In this document: piece after piece, positions 16,339 to 23,135 of the stretch
Numbering within the stretch: the first letter of the stretch is position 1
Layout: each line of letters opens with the position of its first letter
Source of the DNA: a virus
IMG/VR virus record: IMGVR_UViG_3300042924_007408
Location: 1-29,983 of that record
Reading direction: 5' to 3' (one strand)
Length of the DNA stretch: 29,983 nt
The notes under the pieces: model-generated
The model's database searches: none
What the model saw: only the letters and a program-made list of their open reading frames with translations
Told to the model about the DNA's origin: nothing
Made by a program: the position numbers and the translations under genes

Positions 16339-17777
16339 TTCTTGATGTCCTCGCCGAGCACCTGCGTGGCGATGTCGATCTTGTTGCGCAGCGCCTTCAC
16401 GATCTTCTCGTCCACCGTGTTGACCGCTATCAGGTCGATGTAGGTGACGTTTCGGGTCTGGCCGATGCGATGCGCACGGTCTTCGGACTGCAGCCGCTTC
16501 TCCAGGTCGAAGCTGTTGCTGTAGTAGACGACCACGCTGGCCTGAGTCAGCGTCAGCCCGTAGCCGCCCGTCACCGGGTTGCCCACGAAGAAGCGCAGTT
16601 CGCTGTCGGGCTTCTGGAACTCCGCCAGCACCCGCTGGCGCTCCTCCGTGTCGGTATCACCGTAGTAGGTCCCGACGCTGTTCATGCCGTACTCGGTCTT
16701 CAACGCCTTGCTGATGGCTTCGATGTCGTGCCGGTAGGTGGCCCAGATGATCATCTTGCCGTCGCACTCCTCAACGATCGACATCAACTCCTTGATGCGG
16801 TTGTTGGGTAGCTCCACGACCCGACCGTCGTCCAGCTTGACGTGCCCACACACGATCTGGTGCAGGCGCATCAGCTGCGTCAGCGCATTCTCGGTGGACA
16901 TCAGCCCCTCCTTGAACTGGGCAAGGGCTAGGGTCTTCATCTCGTTGTAGGCCTTGACCTGCTCAGGGGTCAGGTCCACCTCGCGCTTGACGTAGAGCTT
17001 GTCCGGGAGGTCGAGGCACTCCTCTTTCTTGACACGGAAGCTGAACCGGTCGAGCTTTTCTTTGAGCTCGTCCAGTCGGCAGTAGCCCACGATCTGCTTG
17101 AAGCTGTGGCTTGCCACGTGCCGCTCGACCATCACGGCGTAGCGGGCCCGGAACGAGTAGAACGAGGGGGTGTCGAGACAGGCCCCCGACAGGAACGCGC
17201 ATTGCTGGTACAGGTCGAGCGGGGACTTGGTGACCGGCGAGCCCGTCATGATGCGTCGGTATTTCGCCAGCTTGCCCACCTTCTCGGTGTTGCGGCTGCG
17301 CTGCGCGTTCGGGGTCTTGATGGTGGTGGACTCGTCAATCGCCATCATCGCCTTGTGTACCGTCAGGAAGCGCTTGGCGAACTGCATACCGCGCTGCGTC
17401 GAGAACGCTTCGATATTCATCACCAGGATCTTCAAGTCCTCGGTGATTTCGAACATCGAATCAAGGGCCAGCTGCTCCGCCTTGCGGGGCGTGGCAGACC
17501 AGACCGCCATGCGGTACACGATGTGCTCGGGGAGGTGCTTCGGGATCTCCGTGTCGCACCAGTTGCGGTACACGCCTTTCGGTGCGACGATCAGCAACGA
17601 GTTGATGTTGCCTCGGTCGTACAGGATCGAGGCATTGTTTATGAGCATGAAGCTCTTGCCGGTGCCCATGTCCGCGAAAAGTGCCGCTACCTGGTGGTCC
17701 CAGAAGCGCTGCAGGTACGCGGCCTGATGCAAAAAAGGCTTGTTTTTAAAGGGATATGTCGCTAGAAACTGTGTCAT
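16326..17777 (-). CDS. SNF2-type superfamily 2 helicase/translocase
   Basis: A 483-residue ATPase on the minus strand. Motifs in order: Q-like HQAAYLQRF near 17-25, Walker A GTGKS at 38-42, motif Ia LLIVAPKGVYRNW at 61-73, motif II AIDEST with D148 and E149, motif III MTGSP at 177-181, motif V GGYGLTLTQAS at 404-414, and motif VI EDRAHRIGQTR with R434 and R437. DEST and the HRIGQT box place it in the compact SNF2 group used by many phages, which moves along duplex DNA and may open origins, remodel forks or strip proteins. It is transcribed away from the main replication block but shares the divergent control region at 17778-17862, and is coupled to a RecB-like nuclease. Confidence 0.92.
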   Translation of the reverse strand: MTQFLATYPFKNKPFLHQAAYLQRFWDHQVAALFADMGTGKSFMLINNASILYDRGNINSLLIVAPKGVYRNWCDTEIPKHLPEHIVYRMAVWSATPRKAEQLALDSMFEITEDLKILVMNIEAFSTQRGMQFAKRFLTVHKAMMAIDESTTIKTPNAQRSRNTEKVGKLAKYRRIMTGSPVTKSPLDLYQQCAFLSGACLDTPSFYSFRARYAVMVERHVASHSFKQIVGYCRLDELKEKLDRFSFRVKKEECLDLPDKLYVKREVDLTPEQVKAYNEMKTLALAQFKEGLMSTENALTQLMRLHQIVCGHVKLDDGRVVELPNNRIKELMSIVEECDGKMIIWATYRHDIEAISKALKTEYGMNSVGTYYGDTDTEERQRVLAEFQKPDSELRFFVGNPVTGGYGLTLTQASVVVYYSNSFDLEKRLQSEDRAHRIGQTRNVTYIDLIAVNTVDEKIVKALRNKIDIATQVLGEDIKKWLV

Positions 17778-17801
17778 GTGGGTCTCGCTTTCTTACGGGG
17801 C

Positions 17802-17830
17802 TTGCAAACCCTAAGACCCGAGTATACACT
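17802..17830 (+). promoter_or_regulatory. sigma70-like promoter for rightward replication genes
   Basis: TTGCAA at 17802-17807 and TACACT at 17825-17830 are separated by 17 bases. They lie 33 bases before the first gene of the rightward block, in the only divergent intergenic region of the window. TATACA at 17823-17828 is an alternative -10 with 15-base spacing. Match to consensus is only moderate. Confidence 0.42.
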
Positions 17831-17832
17831 CG
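17819..17832. promoter_or_regulatory. short inverted repeat over the -10 region, possible operator
   Basis: CGAGT at 17819-17823 and ACTCG at 17828-17832 form a perfect dyad around ATAC, centred on the proposed -10 between the divergent helicase and replication genes. A dimeric regulator could bind here and control both directions. Five-base arms can arise by chance. Confidence 0.3.
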
Positions 17833-17862
17833 TCCTCAGAGTCAAGAAAGGAGAGCACCCCG

Positions 17863-18207
17863 GTGCCAAAGGTCTACGTAGTATCTGAGACCCTGCAGCA
17901 CAACATCACGAGCGCCATGGATTACGGGCAGCTGGAGACCATCCTCCCGCCCAATGCCCAGATCGCGTTCTCTGTTGTGCCCACGGTCATCCGAATCCAG
18001 CGCAAGCTGCGCAACTTCACCGACGAGGACTACTTGCTCCTTATCGGGGACCCCTCCGCCATAGGTATCACCTGTGCGGTGGCGGCCATGCGAAACAATG
18101 GCCGCTTCAAGTGCCTCAAGTGGGACAAGCGCGAGCGGCGCTACATCCCGTTGGAAATCGACCTTCACAAGAAAGGAGACCTGGATGAGCCTTACGAACT
18201 TGTTTGA
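17863..18207 (+). CDS. conserved phage protein opening the replication block
   Basis: A 114-residue protein from GTG 17863 after a strong AAAGGAGAG site at 17847-17855. It begins MPKVYVVSE, has an LPPNAQIAF segment, an FTDEDYLLLIGDPSAIGITCAVAAMRNNGRFKCLKWDKRERRYIP core and ends in acidic EIDLHKKGDLDEPYELV. This core (DDDYLL-GDPxAIGxxxA then KxLKWDR) is recalled from small proteins at the start of replication operons in T7-like and marine podoviruses; no function is known. It is the promoter-proximal gene, so probably made early. The next gene begins 23 bases before its stop. Confidence 0.72.
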   Translation: MPKVYVVSETLQHNITSAMDYGQLETILPPNAQIAFSVVPTVIRIQRKLRNFTDEDYLLLIGDPSAIGITCAVAAMRNNGRFKCLKWDKRERRYIPLEIDLHKKGDLDEPYELV

Positions 18208-18739
18208 GCAGGAAGCCAAAGCCCTGAGCGTCAACGACGAGCAGCTCTCTGGCATCGCGTCCCTTGCGAAGCGGGCCAAGGAACTCGAAAAGCAGATCGA
18301 AGAACAGGAAGAGACCACCAAGGAGCTCAAAAACCAGCACCGCAAGCTGGTCGAAGAGACCCTTCCGGAGGCCCTTTCCGAGCTCGGCATGTCCTCGTTC
18401 CGCATGGATGACGGCAGCTTGGTGGACATCAAGCCGTTCTACAGCGCCTCCATCACCGAGGCGCGCCGTGCCGAAGCCTTCACGTGGCTCAGGGACCACG
18501 AATTCGGTGACATCATCAAGAACATCGTCTCGGTCCGTTTCGGCCGGGGAGAGGACGAAATGTGCGACCGTCTGCTGCGGACGCTCACTTCGAACGGCTT
18601 CCCGGCGGAGCAGAACGAAAAGGTGGAACCCCAGACCCTCAAGGCCTGGGTCAAGGAGCGGGTGGAGCGCGGCGAGGAGTTCCCGATGGAGCTCTTCGGT
18701 GCCTACATCGGCAAGCGAGCAACGATCAAGTCCAAGTAA
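18185..18739 (+). CDS. coiled-coil phage protein (DUF7173-like)
   Basis: A 184-residue protein. ATG 18185 is chosen because AAAGGAG at 18172-18178 precedes it and it begins within the tail of the upstream gene; a longer frame from 18074 has non-coding-like composition. Residues about 20-60 form a heptad-like coiled coil (KRAKELEKQIEEQEETTKELK). The C-terminal part is conserved in style: MDDGSLVDIKPFY, then TWLRDHEFGDIIKNIVSVRFGRGED and ETLKAWV-like (QTLKAWVKERVERGEEFPMELFG) ending in a basic tail. This is recalled from phage proteins of the DUF7173 type next to ssDNA-binding proteins. A role in replication or recombination, or in blocking host nucleases, is possible but unproven. Confidence 0.75.
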   Translation: MSLTNLFEQEAKALSVNDEQLSGIASLAKRAKELEKQIEEQEETTKELKNQHRKLVEETLPEALSELGMSSFRMDDGSLVDIKPFYSASITEARRAEAFTWLRDHEFGDIIKNIVSVRFGRGEDEMCDRLLRTLTSNGFPAEQNEKVEPQTLKAWVKERVERGEEFPMELFGAYIGKRATIKSK

Positions 18740-18754
18740 AGGTGCAAAAACAAC

Positions 18755-19534
18755 ATGGCTAAGAACGATATCGTAGTAGACGAGCCCAAGAACACGGCAC
18801 TCGCCATCGCTTCGGACTTCGAAGCGGACGCGGGCCGCGGCTTCGAAGACATGGCTCAGGAGGACTTCGCCCTCCCCTTCTTGAAGGCCCTGACGGGCAC
18901 TTCGCCGGAGGTGGGTGAGGTCGATGGGGCGAACCCTGGCATGATCTTCAACACCGTGACCGGAGAGCTCTTCGACGGCAAGAAGGGCATCACGGTCATC
19001 CCCTGCGCGTACATCCGCCAGTACATCGAATGGGAGCCGCGGGGCAGCGGCAAGGGCGCTCCGGTGGCCATCTACCCGTCCATCAGCGACATCCTGTCGA
19101 AGACGCACCGGGAGCCGGGCAGCAGCAAGGACTTCCTCGACAACGGCAACTACGTCGAGACCTCCGCCAACCACTACGTCCTGGTGGTCTCGGAGGATGG
19201 GGTCCCCTCGCCGGCGCTCGTCGTGATGAAGTCCACGCAGCTCAAGAAGAGCCGCAAGTGGAACAGCATGATGCAGTCCGTCAAGTTGCAGGGACGCAAC
19301 GGCCTGTTCACGCCCCCGATGTACTCCCAGATGTACCGCATCACCACGGTGCCGGAGTCCAACGACAAGGGCAAGTGGTTCGGCTGGGAAGTGGAGCGCA
19401 TCGGCACCGTCGAGAGCGCGCCCCTGTTCCAGGCGGCCCGGGCTTTCGCCGCCTCCGTGACTTCCGGCCAGATCCGTGGCAAAGTCGAGTCTGAGGCGGA
19501 CGAAGCGGGGACCGACGAAGCCGCACCGTTCTGA
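18755..19534 (+). CDS. probable phage single-stranded DNA-binding protein
   Basis: A 259-residue protein from ATG 18755. The sequence is beta-rich with GMIFNTVTGELFDGKKGITVIPCAYIRQYIEW, NHYVLVVSEDG, a KSTQLKKSRKWNSMMQSVKLQG segment carrying basic and aromatic residues, and YRITTVPESNDKGKWFGWEVERIG. The last dozen residues are acidic and end DEAAPF, like the acidic D-x-x-P-F tip of bacterial and T7-type SSBs that recruits polymerase and helicase. Similar proteins in aquatic phages are annotated as ssDNA-binding proteins. It should coat template strands beside the primase, helicases and polymerase encoded next to it. The assignment relies on pattern, tail and context. Confidence 0.75.
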   Translation: MAKNDIVVDEPKNTALAIASDFEADAGRGFEDMAQEDFALPFLKALTGTSPEVGEVDGANPGMIFNTVTGELFDGKKGITVIPCAYIRQYIEWEPRGSGKGAPVAIYPSISDILSKTHREPGSSKDFLDNGNYVETSANHYVLVVSEDGVPSPALVVMKSTQLKKSRKWNSMMQSVKLQGRNGLFTPPMYSQMYRITTVPESNDKGKWFGWEVERIGTVESAPLFQAARAFAASVTSGQIRGKVESEADEAGTDEAAPF

Positions 19535-19623
19535 CGATCTTGGGGCCGAAAGCGGGCGTGGTTTCCGTCCCACCCCCGACACGCACGTTAGTAGGCCCCT
19601 TCTCTTGGTGGTGAGAAAGCAGA

Positions 19624-21156
19624 ATGACCGACATCACACGGTTCCGTAGCATCTTCCTGGGCCTGGACGTTGCTTACGGGACCTACCGTATTGAAGGCGA
19701 GAAGGGCAGCGGAAAGCAGGCCGGAAAGGCCGTGGTTGTCCGCAAGCCGCCCACGGACGACCTGTGGGTGAAGCACCTTGAAGGCGTCGAGCCCTCGCTT
19801 GGCATCATCCCCATCCGTGCGGACAACACCTGCACCTGGGGCTGCATCGACATCGACCAGTACCCGCTCGACCATGCGGGGCTGATCAAGAAGATCCGCA
19901 GCCTTGAGCTGCCACTCGTCGTGTGCCGCAGCAAGTCAGGCGGTGCGCACGTGTTCCTGTTCACCCGCGAGCCCATCCAGGCCGCGGACATGCAGCGCTA
20001 CCTCAAGGCCGCTGCTGCGCTGCTCGGCGAGGCCGGGCGCGAGATATTCCCGAAGCAGTCCCAGATCCTTGTGGACCGCGGCGACACCGGCAACTTCCTC
20101 AACCTGCCCTACTTCGGCGGCGACCAGAGCATGCGCTACGCCTTCAACGATGACGGTCAGGCCGCCACGTTGGAGGAGTTCTACGGGCTCTACGAGCAGT
20201 ACGCCCAGAGCGGGGAGCTCAAGTTCCCCGAAGAGCCCAAGCAGCCCGAGAACCCCATCAAGGACGGCCCCCCGTGCCTGCAGGCGCTTTGCGCACAGGG
20301 AGTGCCAGAAGGAACGCGCAACAACGCGCTCTTCGGCATCGGCGTGTACCTCAAGAAGGCGCACCCGGGGACCTGGGACAACCTCTTGGTCGAGTACAAC
20401 TTCAAGTACGTCAGTCCGCCGCTCCCGAACAACGAACTGCAGCTGATCATCCGGCAGCTCAACAAGAAAGACTACCGGTACAAGTGCAAGGATGCACCGC
20501 TCAACGCCTTCTGCAACAGCGGGCTGTGCAGGACTCGCAAGCATGGGATCGGGGCTCACGGGCCAGATAGCCCGCAGCTCTCGGCGCTCTCCAAGTACAA
20601 CTCTGAGCCACCCCTGTGGTTCATGGACGTCAATGGGAAGCGTGTCGAGCTCGACACCGAGAGCCTGTTCAACCAGGCCGCCTTCCAAAAGGCATGTATG
20701 GAGCGCATCAACGTGCTGCCGCCCACGCTGCGCAAGCAGGATTGGGAGCAGGTGCTCAATGCGCTGCTGACCGAAATGATCGAATCGGAGCAGATCACCG
20801 AGGCGAGCGTGGACACTACGGTGACCGGACGCTTCAACGACCTCGTTGAGGAGTTCTGCACCCACCTGCAGCAGGGCATGGACCGCGACGAAATCCTCCT
20901 CGGCAGACCGTGGACGAGCGACGAGGAGGGGCGCACCTACTTCCGCATGAAGGACCTGGAAGCGCATCTGGTGCGCAACAACTTCAAGGGCATGACCGCG
21001 CCCAGGATGGCGCAGCGGCTTCGTGACCTCGGCGGAGAGCCCATCAGCCTCTTCCTCAAGAACCGCGCGACACGGTGCTGGAGACTGCCGCGCTTCGAAA
21101 AGCAGGATGCGCCCTTTGATACCCCCGAACAGAAACGCACACGGAGCCCCTTCTGA
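19624..21156 (+). CDS. archaeo-eukaryotic-type DNA primase with Cys domain
   Basis: A 510-residue primase. The N-terminal AEP fold shows CIDIDQY with metal-binding D76 and D78, LVVCRSKSGGAHVFLF with the S-x-x-G-G-x-H motif (H109), and a RGDTGNFLNLPYFGG strand that supplies the next conserved segment, as in TOTE/PrimPol-type primases. Residues 217-301 form a helical domain with C217, C287, C296 and C301 and the pattern GTRNNALFGIGVYLKKAHPG and PPLPNNELQLIIRQL, like a PriCT/PriL Fe-S accessory domain. The C-terminal 150 residues are helical, with a winged-helix-like FRMKDLEAHLVRNNFKG. It makes primers for the family A polymerase downstream. ATG 19624 is the first start after an in-frame stop at 19612. 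Its stop overlaps the next ATG by one base. Confidence 0.88.
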   Translation: MTDITRFRSIFLGLDVAYGTYRIEGEKGSGKQAGKAVVVRKPPTDDLWVKHLEGVEPSLGIIPIRADNTCTWGCIDIDQYPLDHAGLIKKIRSLELPLVVCRSKSGGAHVFLFTREPIQAADMQRYLKAAAALLGEAGREIFPKQSQILVDRGDTGNFLNLPYFGGDQSMRYAFNDDGQAATLEEFYGLYEQYAQSGELKFPEEPKQPENPIKDGPPCLQALCAQGVPEGTRNNALFGIGVYLKKAHPGTWDNLLVEYNFKYVSPPLPNNELQLIIRQLNKKDYRYKCKDAPLNAFCNSGLCRTRKHGIGAHGPDSPQLSALSKYNSEPPLWFMDVNGKRVELDTESLFNQAAFQKACMERINVLPPTLRKQDWEQVLNALLTEMIESEQITEASVDTTVTGRFNDLVEEFCTHLQQGMDRDEILLGRPWTSDEEGRTYFRMKDLEAHLVRNNFKGMTAPRMAQRLRDLGGEPISLFLKNRATRCWRLPRFEKQDAPFDTPEQKRTRSPF

Positions 21157-21446
21157 TGGCCTTGAAGATCGACGGCTTTGACAGCGCCCTTATCGGCATC
21201 TCCACCGTCTGGCAGCGCCAGCCCCAGGGCGGCGCGACGCAGGTGGACACGCTTATCTACAACGGCGACCTGCTCGTAAAGGTACTGGTCGAGCAGTCCG
21301 GTTTGTCTTCCGACGAGGCGATGGAGTACATCGACTACAACATCCTCGGCGCTTACGTCGGTGAGAACACCCCGATCATCTGCTGGCCTTGCGACATGGA
21401 AAAAGTCAGCGAAATCGTAGAGGAAAAGGAGAGCTCCGGTGAATGA
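21156..21446 (+). CDS. small conserved phage protein with YIDYNILGAYVGE motif
   Basis: A 96-residue protein whose ATG 21156 overlaps the primase stop (TGATG), implying coupled translation. It begins with a DSALIGIS strand, then a YNGDLLVKVLVEQSGLSSDEAMEYIDYNILGAYVGENTPIICW core. This core is widespread in small proteins of cyanophages and other aquatic phages, where it lies among replication genes. I know no function for it. The C-terminus is acidic (EKVSEIVEEKESSGE). Confidence 0.8.
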   Translation: MALKIDGFDSALIGISTVWQRQPQGGATQVDTLIYNGDLLVKVLVEQSGLSSDEAMEYIDYNILGAYVGENTPIICWPCDMEKVSEIVEEKESSGE

Positions 21447-21639
21447 ATCCGCGCACTACGTCTTCGTCGTCCTGGAAATGCTTCCGAGCGGAAACGTCGT
21501 CTCCCATGGCGCGTTCGAAAACTCGTTCGAAGCCCATCTTCGTCTGCGCCACGTCCAGCGAGGCCACGGCGATGCCGAACAGCCCCGCCTGTGGGTCACC
21601 ATGAGCCCGCTCCACCTCTCGCCGCCCATGGAACCATGA
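21439..21639 (+). CDS. small hypothetical protein between primase and helicase genes
   Basis: A 66-residue protein from GTG 21439, five bases after AAAGGAGAG (21425-21433) and overlapping the upstream gene by eight bases. It has two likely strands (HYVFVVLEMLPSGNVVSHGAF) and a helix (SFEAHLRLRHVQRG), then a strand LWVTMSPL. The fold could be a small alpha/beta unit. Its stop overlaps the helicase ATG (ATGA at 21636-21639). Not recognised. Confidence 0.65.
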   Translation: MNESAHYVFVVLEMLPSGNVVSHGAFENSFEAHLRLRHVQRGHGDAEQPRLWVTMSPLHLSPPMEP

Positions 21640-23135
21640 GCGTCGAGAAAGTGTTCGGTCCCCCGGGGACTGGCAAGACAACCTATCTCTTGAATGTCGT
21701 CCAGAACGCTCTGGAGAACGGCACCTCGCCCATGCGCATCGGGTACTTCGCCTTCACCCGCAAGGCGGCCACCGAGGCCCGCGACCGTGCCGTGGAGAAG
21801 TTCCCGCACCTCGACGCGGACAGGGACTTCCCGTGGTTCCGCACCCTGCATAGCCTCGCCTACCGCTGCCTCGGCATCAGCACCAAGGACATGATGTCCC
21901 CGGCGGACTACGCCGAGTTCGCCAAGGAGGCCGGGCTTGAGCTTGCCGCGGAGCAGGGCGAGGAGGAATTCAACGTGAAGGTGGACCACCCCATCCTCAC
22001 CGAGATCAACATCGCACGGATCAAGAACCTCGACCTGCGGCAGCACTACAACCAGTCGCAGATGTCGATCGAATGGCACCACTTCGAATACGTCGATCGG
22101 TCCTACCGGCACTACAAGGCCTCCCGGGGCCTGCTCGACTTCACCGACCTCCTGGAGCGGGTCCTGGAGGAGCCTGAGCGATTGCCACGGCTTATATCGC
22201 TCATCATTGACGAGGCCCAGGACCTCTCCCGGCTCCAATGGCGGCTGGTCCAGGCGCTCGTTGAGCGGTCCGAGCAGACGTTCCTCGCGGGCGATGATGA
22301 CCAGGCCGTGTACACCTGGGCCGGCGCGGACGTCGAGAGCTTCCTCGGCTTCGAAGGCGATGTGCGGGTGCTGCAGCGATCCTACCGGGTCCCGAGCCGC
22401 ATCCACGCGCTCGCGGACACCATCGTGCGCCGCATCCGGCAGCGTCAGCCCAAGACCTGGGAGGCCCGCGAGGAAGGCGGCGAGGTGCGCTACTACAACG
22501 ACTTCCACCATGTCGATGTCACGGCAGGGGACTGGCTCGTCCTCGCCTCGACCAACTACATGCTCACCGACATGCACGACTGGTTGAAGTCTCAGGGTCT
22601 GCTCTTCGAACGCTATGGGCAGCGCAGCATCCCCGAGAGCATCATGAATGCCGTGCTCGGATGGGAGGCCCTGCGCAAGGGCCGCGAGGTCTCCCTCAGC
22701 GCCGTCAAGACCATCTACAAGTACCTCGGCCCAGGGGCCGTGAAACACGGACACAAGGGGCTGCGCACCGCAGACCCCGCCGCGCTCTACACCCTGCAAA
22801 AGCTGCAGAGCGAGCACGGGCTCACGACCGACGCCATCTGGCACGAGGCCCTATCGCGCATCGCCGAGGACAAGCGCAACTACATCATCGCCCTGCTGCG
22901 CCGGGGCGTGAAGCTCGCCGGCAAGGCCCCCATCAAACTGTCCACGATCCACGGAGCAAAGGGCGGTGAGGCCGACAACGTGCTGCTGCTGTCCGACCTC
23001 TCCCCGAAGTTCGCGCGCGACTACCAGCGCAACTCCGACGACATCAACCGCCTGCTCTACGTCGGCGTCACCCGCGCCAAGCAGAGCCTGCACATCATCC
23101 TCCCGCGCAACCGCGAAAAAGGCTTCCACCTATGA
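21636..23135 (+). CDS. UvrD/Rep-like superfamily 1 DNA helicase
   Basis: A 499-residue SF1A helicase from ATG 21636 (ATGA overlap). Motifs in order: Walker A GPPGTGKTT at 8-16, motif Ia FAFTRKAATEARDR at 38-51, motif Ic FRTLHSLAYR at 68-77, motif II IDEAQD at 191-196, motif III AGDDDQAVYTWAGA at 218-231, motif IV LQRSYR at 246-251, motif V LSTIHGAKGGEADNV at 435-449, and motif VI LLYVGVTRAK at 473-482. It is shorter than cellular UvrD or Rep (about 670-720) because the 1B/2B inserts are reduced. It probably unwinds DNA ahead of the polymerase encoded next, with overlapping stop and start codons. It is the main fork-helicase candidate, as no DnaB-like protein is seen. Confidence 0.94.
   Translation: MSVEKVFGPPGTGKTTYLLNVVQNALENGTSPMRIGYFAFTRKAATEARDRAVEKFPHLDADRDFPWFRTLHSLAYRCLGISTKDMMSPADYAEFAKEAGLELAAEQGEEEFNVKVDHPILTEINIARIKNLDLRQHYNQSQMSIEWHHFEYVDRSYRHYKASRGLLDFTDLLERVLEEPERLPRLISLIIDEAQDLSRLQWRLVQALVERSEQTFLAGDDDQAVYTWAGADVESFLGFEGDVRVLQRSYRVPSRIHALADTIVRRIRQRQPKTWEAREEGGEVRYYNDFHHVDVTAGDWLVLASTNYMLTDMHDWLKSQGLLFERYGQRSIPESIMNAVLGWEALRKGREVSLSAVKTIYKYLGPGAVKHGHKGLRTADPAALYTLQKLQSEHGLTTDAIWHEALSRIAEDKRNYIIALLRRGVKLAGKAPIKLSTIHGAKGGEADNVLLLSDLSPKFARDYQRNSDDINRLLYVGVTRAKQSLHIILPRNREKGFHL

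Noticed and set aside
17821-17845. Leftward promoter TTGACT/TATACT for the helicase operon
   Set aside because: The two boxes are only 13 bases apart, too close for a sigma70 promoter, so no leftward promoter is called.
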